This document shows, piece by piece, positions 6,924 through 12,182 of a stretch of DNA of 12,182 bases. Made by a program: the position numbers and the translations under genes. The stretch spans positions 1 through 12,182 of the forward strand of contig CAMDXD010000082.1 in NCBI GenBank assembly GCA_945877995.1, written 5' to 3'. The notes under the pieces were generated by a model that saw only the letters and a program-made list of their open reading frames with translations, had not been told where the DNA came from and made no database searches. This DNA comes from Bordetella parapertussis (lineage in GTDB: Bacteria > Pseudomonadota > Gammaproteobacteria > Burkholderiales > CAIKXV01). Within the stretch, counting starts at the first letter, position 1, and the number at the start of each line of letters is the position of its first letter.

Positions 6924-8273
6924 TCAGTCTTTCAGCACCGCATGCAGTGCATCAAGGGTGCCGTCGACCAGATGCGCGACCTGCGCATCGTCGAGGATGT
7001 AGGGCGGCATGAAGTAGACGGTGGTGCCGATCGGGCGCAGCAGCAGTTCGCGCTCGAGGGCAGCGGTGAACAGCCGGCGGCCGAACGCTGCGTCTTCGGT
7101 GTCGACCTCGAGGGCCCATATCATGCCGAGGTTGCGGAAGTTGCGTACCCGCGGATGGGCCGCCAGCGGTTGCGCGCGCGTGGTGATCTGCGCGGAGCGC
7201 GCACGGTTCGCCTTGATCGTGCCGTCCTGCGCGAAGATGTCCAGCGTGGCGAGCGCAGCCCTGCAGGCGAGCGGATTGCCGGTGTACGAATGCGAATGCA
7301 GGAACGCACGCGCGCTGCTGTCGTCGTAGAACGCGTCGTAGACCTCGTCAGTGGTCAGCACGACCGACAGCGGCAGGTAGCCGCCGGTGATGCCCTTGGA
7401 CAGGCAGAGAAAGTCTGGCTGGATGCCTGCCTGCTCGCAGGCGAACATCGTGCCGGTGCGGCCCATGCCGGTCATGATCTCGTCGGCGATCAGCAGGACG
7501 CCATGCTTCGTGCACAGGGCGCGCGCGCCGGCGAGGTAGTCCGGGTGGTACATGCGCATGCCGGAGGCACCCTGCACCAGCGGCTCGACGATCATCGCCG
7601 CGACCGATCCCGCCGATCGTTCGAGTTCGGCCTCCAGTGCCGCCAGCGCGCCGGTGGTGCAGTCGGCGCAGCAGGGCAGGGCGGTCGCGGGGCCGGGTGC
7701 GGGCACGATCAGCGGCAGCTTCAGGAGTGGCGCATACGCATCGCGGAACAGCGCGAGGTCGGTCACCGAGAGGGCGCCGAGCGTCTCGCCGTGGTAGCTG
7801 CCGGCCAGCGCGATGAAGCGCTGCTTCGATGGCTGGCCGAGGTTGCGCCAGTAGTGGAAGGCCATCTTCAGCGCGATCTCGGTCGCCGAGGCACCGTCAC
7901 TGGCGTAGCTGGCATGGCCGAGGGGGCCGCTGCTCGCGGACAACCTGCTGTCGGACGCGCGCGGTGCCAGCGCGCTGAGCCGCTCCGACAGTTCGACCAC
8001 CGGCGGATGCGTGAAGCCGGCGAGCATCACATGGTCGAGCGTGCGCAGTTGCTCCGTCAGCGGACCGCCGATGCGCGGATTGCAATGGCCGAACAGGTTC
8101 ACCCACCACGAGCTGATGGCATCGAGGTAGCGGCGGCCTTCGAGGTCGTACAGCCATGCGCCTTCACCGCGCGCGATCGGCACCATCGGCCAGGTGTCGT
8201 GCTGCTTCATCTGCGTGCACGGGTTCCACACATGCGCGAGGCTGCGTGCAAGCAGCGTGTCGTTGGCACTCAT
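6924..8273 (-). CDS. bioA: Adenosylmethionine-8-amino-7-oxononanoate aminotransferase
   Basis: The 449-residue product is a PLP-dependent class III aminotransferase that converts 7-keto-8-aminopelargonate to 7,8-diaminopelargonate in biotin synthesis, in the cytoplasm. BioA hallmarks are the N-terminal HVWNPCTQM (14-22), the substrate-pocket SSWWVNLFGH (54-63) and SYHGETLGALSV (159-170). The cofactor Asp is D264 in IADEIMTGMGRTG (262-274), and the PLP Schiff-base Lys is K293 in CLSKGITGGYLPL. HSYTGNPLAC (328-337) is also typical. Length is slightly above the usual 420-430, because of a 195-212 insert rich in Ala and Cys (CCADC). Its ATG overlaps the stop of the upstream hydrolase by 4 nt (ATGA), which implies translational coupling. 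No other bio genes are in the window. Confidence 0.95.
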   Translation of the reverse strand: MSANDTLLARSLAHVWNPCTQMKQHDTWPMVPIARGEGAWLYDLEGRRYLDAISSWWVNLFGHCNPRIGGPLTEQLRTLDHVMLAGFTHPPVVELSERLSALAPRASDSRLSASSGPLGHASYASDGASATEIALKMAFHYWRNLGQPSKQRFIALAGSYHGETLGALSVTDLALFRDAYAPLLKLPLIVPAPGPATALPCCADCTTGALAALEAELERSAGSVAAMIVEPLVQGASGMRMYHPDYLAGARALCTKHGVLLIADEIMTGMGRTGTMFACEQAGIQPDFLCLSKGITGGYLPLSVVLTTDEVYDAFYDDSSARAFLHSHSYTGNPLACRAALATLDIFAQDGTIKANRARSAQITTRAQPLAAHPRVRNFRNLGMIWALEVDTEDAAFGRRLFTAALERELLLRPIGTTVYFMPPYILDDAQVAHLVDGTLDALHAVLKD

Positions 8274-9097
8274 GCGCCCTGGCTGCCGATCTTGCGTGCG
8301 AAATGGATCAGCAGCCGGTTGAACCGGTCAGGCTCATCGGCGAACAGTGCATGGCCCGAGCGGTGGAATACTTCGACCTGCGTGCGCGGCCGATGCAGGC
8401 GCAGGTTCCACGCCTGTTCCTGGAACTGCGCAGACACCGCGTAGAGCAGGGGCAGTTCGATCGACCGCACGACCTCGCGCCAGTGCTCGCGCGGGATGTC
8501 GCGGGGGAACAGCGCGATGCTCGCCGCCAGCGGCATGCGCAGCGCGCCGTCCACCAGCGCACGCACTTCCGCCTCCGGTCGGCCGCTCGCGAAGACTGCG
8601 CGCACGAAACCGTCCAGGGCGGATTCGCGATCGGCCTGGAGCGCATCGATGAACGGCGAGCCGGGGGGCGGTGCCGGTTCTTCACCGACCGAACTGTCGA
8701 CCAGCACGACGCCGGCGAACGGCCTGTTGCCGAACTGGTGGATCGCCTCCAGCACCTCCAGTGCCGCGAGCGACCAGCCGACCACGACCACCGGGGCGAT
8801 CGAATCGGCGAACGCATGCAGGTCACGCGCGCGGGTGCAGATGTCGTACCCCGCGACGGGCCGATCCGATTCGCCCTGTCCGCGCGGATCCAGCGCGAAG
8901 ACTGCACGATCCGCCGCGAGCGGACCGAACTGTGCAGCCCAGATCCAGGCCGGCATGCTCCAGCCCGGCAGCAGCAGGAACGATGGTCGAGCGGAGCGCA
9001 TGCCCGACTGCAGGAACGACAGCCGGACGCCATCCGGTGCCTCGAACGTGCTCCGGACGGTACCGGGCGGCAAGGTGAAGTCGGCGCCGGTCGCCAT
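8270..9097 (-). CDS. Alpha/beta hydrolase, BioH-like by context
   Basis: The 275-residue product has the alpha/beta hydrolase fold. The oxyanion-hole segment LLLPGWSMP is at 41-49, DPRGQGESD at 70-78, the nucleophile elbow VVGWSLAA at 105-112 with S109, and the catalytic His is H249 in HRSGHALFADEPDRF. The elbow ends in Ala where G-x-S-x-G is usual. The normal acid position after the sixth or seventh strand (segment LPLLYAVSAQF, 215-225) lacks an obvious Asp. D134 in VLVDSS is a possible substitute acid. The 4-nt overlap with bioA suggests a role like BioH, which removes the methyl ester from pimeloyl-ACP. The sequence does not prove it, and a general carboxylesterase is equally possible. No clear Shine-Dalgarno precedes the ATG at 9097. 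The gene starts 25 nt after the end of the gene upstream. Confidence 0.85.
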   Translation of the reverse strand: MATGADFTLPPGTVRSTFEAPDGVRLSFLQSGMRSARPSFLLLPGWSMPAWIWAAQFGPLAADRAVFALDPRGQGESDRPVAGYDICTRARDLHAFADSIAPVVVVGWSLAALEVLEAIHQFGNRPFAGVVLVDSSVGEEPAPPPGSPFIDALQADRESALDGFVRAVFASGRPEAEVRALVDGALRMPLAASIALFPRDIPREHWREVVRSIELPLLYAVSAQFQEQAWNLRLHRPRTQVEVFHRSGHALFADEPDRFNRLLIHFARKIGSQGA

Positions 9098-9122
9098 GTG
9101 GGCGTGGATGGGCGTCAGACGA

Positions 9123-10421
9123 TCAGCGGACGATGGTGGCCTGCGCGCCCGCGCTGGTCAGCGGACGGGTGGCGATCAGCATGCCAGAGCCTGCCCCGCC
9201 TTCACGCCAGTGGTAGCCGAACGGGAAGGGCAGCCGTGCCGGGTTGCCGTTCTTGATGAACGATTCCTGCAGGTCGCGCTGGTAGCCGTAGCCCATCGGC
9301 GGAATCGGTTTGCGGTACTCGCCAAACAGCTGTACGTCCCAACCTGCCTGGCGCAGCACGCGGTACGGCACGCCGGTGTCGTCCTGCACCAGGGTATCGG
9401 CGGTCGACAGCAATGCCTCACGCACTTGCAGGAACTGCTTGTCGTGCAGCAGGTAGGACGCGGATTTCACCAGCGCAGTGGCCGGGCCCTGGCGGGACAA
9501 CCACGCCGTGAATTCCGGATAGAACACGAGCGCGCGGTCGGTCGCGTCCAGCGAGAAGTACTGCAGTGACTGCGTGGTACGCGTCGCCGGGTCCATGAAC
9601 ACGATGCGCATCCCGCGCAGCGGCATGCGCGGACGCTTGCTGGCGGGATCCGCGTAGGCGGTGGTGAGTTCGGGGAACAAGTCCAACGGCTCGGCCGACA
9701 CGATCTGCCGGTTGTACAGCGCCATCATCACCGCGATCACCGGTACCGTACCGCGCAGTCGCGGTGCGGTCAGCTGGCGGCTCATGTAGGAGGTGATGAA
9801 GTAATTGCGTTCGAAGATGTCGCGCAGCGCTTCGCGCACGCTCGCCAGGAGTTCGGCGAACTCCTGCGGCGACCTGGTGGCGAGGTCTGGCAGTTCGCTC
9901 GGACGCTCCAGGCTGAAGAACACGTAGCGCGCATGGTTCGGGAAAAGCGCGTAGGCGTTGAGGAAGTCGGGACCGCTGAACGGATAGAGCATCGTCCGGT
10001 TGCGCGCATCCGGGATGCGGATGTTCTGTTCGCGCCAGCCTTCCATGGCCAACAGCCGGGCACGCACCGGCGCCCACTGCTCGCGCATCCATTCCTGGTG
10101 TGCCTTGAACGCGTCGAGCGAAACGAAACGGTCGATCACCGGGTCGCCGGCTGCCGGGACGATGCCGGCCATCAGTTGCGCCGCGGCGGTCAGCCGCCAG
10201 TCCGCCTGGGGGACCGGCGACAGGCTGGTCGGAATGGCGGTCGGCTGTGGCTGCGTCTGCGTTGGCGCCTGGGGTTGCTGGGGCGGCGTGCGTCCCTGTG
10301 CGCCCGCGAGCACCGGCAGGCCTCCTGCGGCCAGCGAGAGCAGCCCGGATGCGAGCGCGCGGCGACGTCCGAACGAGACGGGAAGGGGCTGGACGACTGG
10401 TACTGGAGCGGGGAGGCGCAT
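9123..10421 (-). CDS. Probable Tat-exported conserved protein of unknown function
   Basis: I cannot assign a function to this 432-residue product. Residues 1-41 look like an export signal with a triple arginine (R19-R21, GRRRALASGLL), then a hydrophobic stretch and an AGAQ cleavage region. This resembles a twin-arginine signal, though the phenylalanine/lysine positions are not canonical. A Pro/Gln/Thr-rich linker follows at about 45-65. The mature globular part has recognisable aromatic blocks such as RTMLYPFSGPDFLNAYALFP (142-161), YVFFSLERP, LQYFSLD (286-292) and MGYGYQRDLQESF. No cysteines, metal motif or repeats are evident. The ATG at 10421 is chosen because it begins the signal region. 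The frame is open 351 nt further up to 10772, but that extension would overlap the groESL promoter and looks non-coding. It heads the minus-strand run, 25 nt before the hydrolase. Confidence 0.75.
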   Translation of the reverse strand: MRLPAPVPVVQPLPVSFGRRRALASGLLSLAAGGLPVLAGAQGRTPPQQPQAPTQTQPQPTAIPTSLSPVPQADWRLTAAAQLMAGIVPAAGDPVIDRFVSLDAFKAHQEWMREQWAPVRARLLAMEGWREQNIRIPDARNRTMLYPFSGPDFLNAYALFPNHARYVFFSLERPSELPDLATRSPQEFAELLASVREALRDIFERNYFITSYMSRQLTAPRLRGTVPVIAVMMALYNRQIVSAEPLDLFPELTTAYADPASKRPRMPLRGMRIVFMDPATRTTQSLQYFSLDATDRALVFYPEFTAWLSRQGPATALVKSASYLLHDKQFLQVREALLSTADTLVQDDTGVPYRVLRQAGWDVQLFGEYRKPIPPMGYGYQRDLQESFIKNGNPARLPFPFGYHWREGGAGSGMLIATRPLTSAGAQATIVR

Positions 10422-10781
10422 GCTTTTGGGGTGTGCAGGGACGGCGGCGGCAGGCGGCACCGAGGCGCGTCGAAGTGGAGAATAAGGACGTTTCAATAGT
10501 TTAACGTCGTAAGCCTTACATCCGTGCACAGCGCTTGCGCGAGCAGCCCGTACCCGGCAGGGCCGAGTCGAATTGGCCACAGTGAGCCGGACTGCTTTAT
10601 CGGCGCCGGCCGGGACACGTTGATCCGCCAGGCCGGTGACCGAGGAAGAGTCGGGTGGGGAGCGATGGATGTGAGCGAGTACTGACTTTCGGCACAAACC
10701 CCTTTCCGGTTGCGTGGGTGTGACGTGGCAAAGGATTGGCCTGTCCTCGAGGCCACACGCCCGGCTGAACATGTGCAGGCA
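10422..10781. other. Divergent intergenic region upstream of the minus-strand operon
   Basis: No convincing gene lies in these 360 nt between the unknown exported-protein gene and the groESL promoter. Open frames here lack family resemblance and ribosome sites. A locally AT-rich patch around 10480-10520 holds two adjacent dyads and is the best candidate for the promoter or operator zone of the minus-strand operon. I could not place a good -35/-10 pair for that strand. Confidence 0.5.
10487..10519. promoter_or_regulatory. Two adjacent inverted repeats, candidate operator
   Basis: GACGTT (10487-10492) and AACGTC (10503-10508) form a perfect 6-bp inverted repeat around an AT-rich 10-nt spacer. 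It is followed directly by GTAAG-c-CTTAC (10509-10519), a 5-bp palindrome. They lie 66-98 nt upstream of the minus-strand start at 10421, in the most AT-rich patch of this intergenic region. A regulator-binding role is inference only. Confidence 0.3.
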
Positions 10782-10782
10782 C

Positions 10783-10812
10783 TTGCAATTTCCCGTCCAG
10801 CGCGTCTACTAT
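10783..10812 (+). promoter_or_regulatory. Probable groESL promoter
   Basis: TTGCAA (10783-10788) and TACTAT (10807-10812) form a -35/-10 pair with an 18-nt spacer. The -10 ends where the CIRCE element begins, as expected for a vegetative promoter repressed by HrcA. CTTGCAA also resembles the sigma-32 -35 element (CTTGAAA), but no good CCCCAT-type -10 follows at the right spacing, so heat-shock sigma use is doubtful. Confidence 0.6.
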
Positions 10813-10838
10813 TGGCACTCTATTTCGGCGAGTGCTAG
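10812..10838. promoter_or_regulatory. CIRCE element (HrcA operator)
   Basis: TTGGCACTC, 9 nt, GAGTGCTAG matches the CIRCE consensus TTAGCACTC-N9-GAGTGCTAA at 8 of 9 positions in each arm, with the exact 9-nt spacer. CIRCE binds the HrcA repressor, which is released on heat stress. It lies 88 nt before the groES start and directly at the -10 of the predicted promoter, so it would block initiation. Confidence 0.93.
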
Positions 10839-10925
10839 CAAGTCGAGCGGCAGACAGCGTATCGGTCGCACGCCCCCGGCACTCGGTTGTCTTCAACAGT
10901 AGTCATCCAAGCAGGAGTTCCATTC

Positions 10926-11216
10926 ATGAAAATCCGTCCGCTGCACGACCGCGTCGTGGTCCGCCGCCTCGAAGAAGAGCGCAAGACCGCCTCCGGCATC
11001 GTCATCCCCGATACCGCTGCAGAAAAGCCCGATCAGGGCGAAGTCATCGCCATCGGTAACGGCAAGATCCTCGAAGACGGCAAGACCCGCCCGCTCGACG
11101 TGAAAGTCGGCGACCGTGTCCTGTTCGGCAAGTACTCTGGCCAGACCGTCAAGGTCAAGGGCGAAGAACTCCTCGTGATGCGCGAGGAAGACATCATGGG
11201 CGTCGTGGATCTGTAA
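10926..11216 (+). CDS. groES: Co-chaperonin GroES (10 kDa)
   Basis: The 96-residue product is the heptameric lid of the GroEL folding chamber. It begins MKIRPLHDRVVVRR. It carries the mobile loop at about 17-34 with the GroEL-binding tripeptide IVI (25-27) in SGIVIPDTA, and ends with GEELLVMREEDIMGVVDL. Full length matches the family. The ATG at 10926 is chosen over an upstream in-frame ATG at 10887 because AGGAG at 10913-10917 is well spaced to it and the N-terminus matches GroES exactly. Expression is probably under HrcA/CIRCE control, and groEL follows after 60 nt as a bicistronic operon. Confidence 0.98.
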   Translation: MKIRPLHDRVVVRRLEEERKTASGIVIPDTAAEKPDQGEVIAIGNGKILEDGKTRPLDVKVGDRVLFGKYSGQTVKVKGEELLVMREEDIMGVVDL

Positions 11217-11276
11217 CCCCGCCCGGTCTCTTCGTTCCGCAGCAAGCAACAACCCCAGAATTCAGGAGATTCAGAC

Positions 11277-12182
<906 letters not shown>

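Noticed and set aside
6801..8444. 547-codon plus-strand open frame across bioA
   Set aside because: It is antisense to bioA, whose PLP motifs are intact, and its translation has shadow composition.
10422..10772. N-terminal extension of the unknown exported protein to an ATG at 10772
   Set aside because: It would place 117 residues of compositionally odd sequence before a clear export signal and run into the groESL promoter zone. The 10421 start explains the signal region.
10771..10787. Small repeat GTGC-AG-GCAC near the groESL -35
   Set aside because: The arms are only 4 bp, which is expected by chance.

Overview
The window is GC-rich DNA that fits a betaproteobacterium, most likely Burkholderiales. 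The evidence is two Bug/TctC-type periplasmic binding proteins, which are greatly expanded in that order, a groES-groEL pair of betaproteobacterial character, and a CIRCE operator in front of groES. The genus cannot be read from the sequence alone.

Layout. (1) Positions 3-4842, plus strand: a compact four-gene catabolic operon of Bug binding protein, FAD-dependent GMC oxidoreductase, second Bug binding protein and enolase-superfamily (mandelate racemase/muconate lactonizing) enzyme. Gaps are 12, 43 and 12 nt. The ATG at 3 overlaps a TGA at 1-3, so the operon may continue upstream of the window. The logic suggests capture of one or two organic acids in the periplasm, then oxidation of an alcohol group and dehydration, racemization or cycloisomerization of an alpha-hydroxy or sugar acid. 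The substrate is unknown and no membrane permease is visible. (2) Positions 4900-10421, minus strand: a tightly packed run read from right to left. It contains a probably Tat-exported protein of unknown function, a BioH-like alpha/beta hydrolase, bioA (biotin synthesis), a broken metallo-beta-lactamase/beta-CASP RNA exonuclease gene, and dacB (PBP4-type D,D-carboxypeptidase/endopeptidase). Two junctions are ATGA stop/start overlaps. (3) Positions 10422-10925: a divergent intergenic region holding the groESL promoter, the CIRCE element and two small dyads near the other operon. (4) Positions 10926-12182, plus strand: groES and the first 302 codons of groEL, cut by the window end.

The clearest unusual item is the exonuclease remnant at 6414-6916. 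Its start, a central piece and its C-terminal tail are all recognisable but lie in different frames with large stretches missing. The central frame runs open into dacB, so automatic annotation would give a false 658-residue 'MBL-PBP4 fusion'. Otherwise the window is largely conventional, and I see no convincing new defence, mobile or RNA system.
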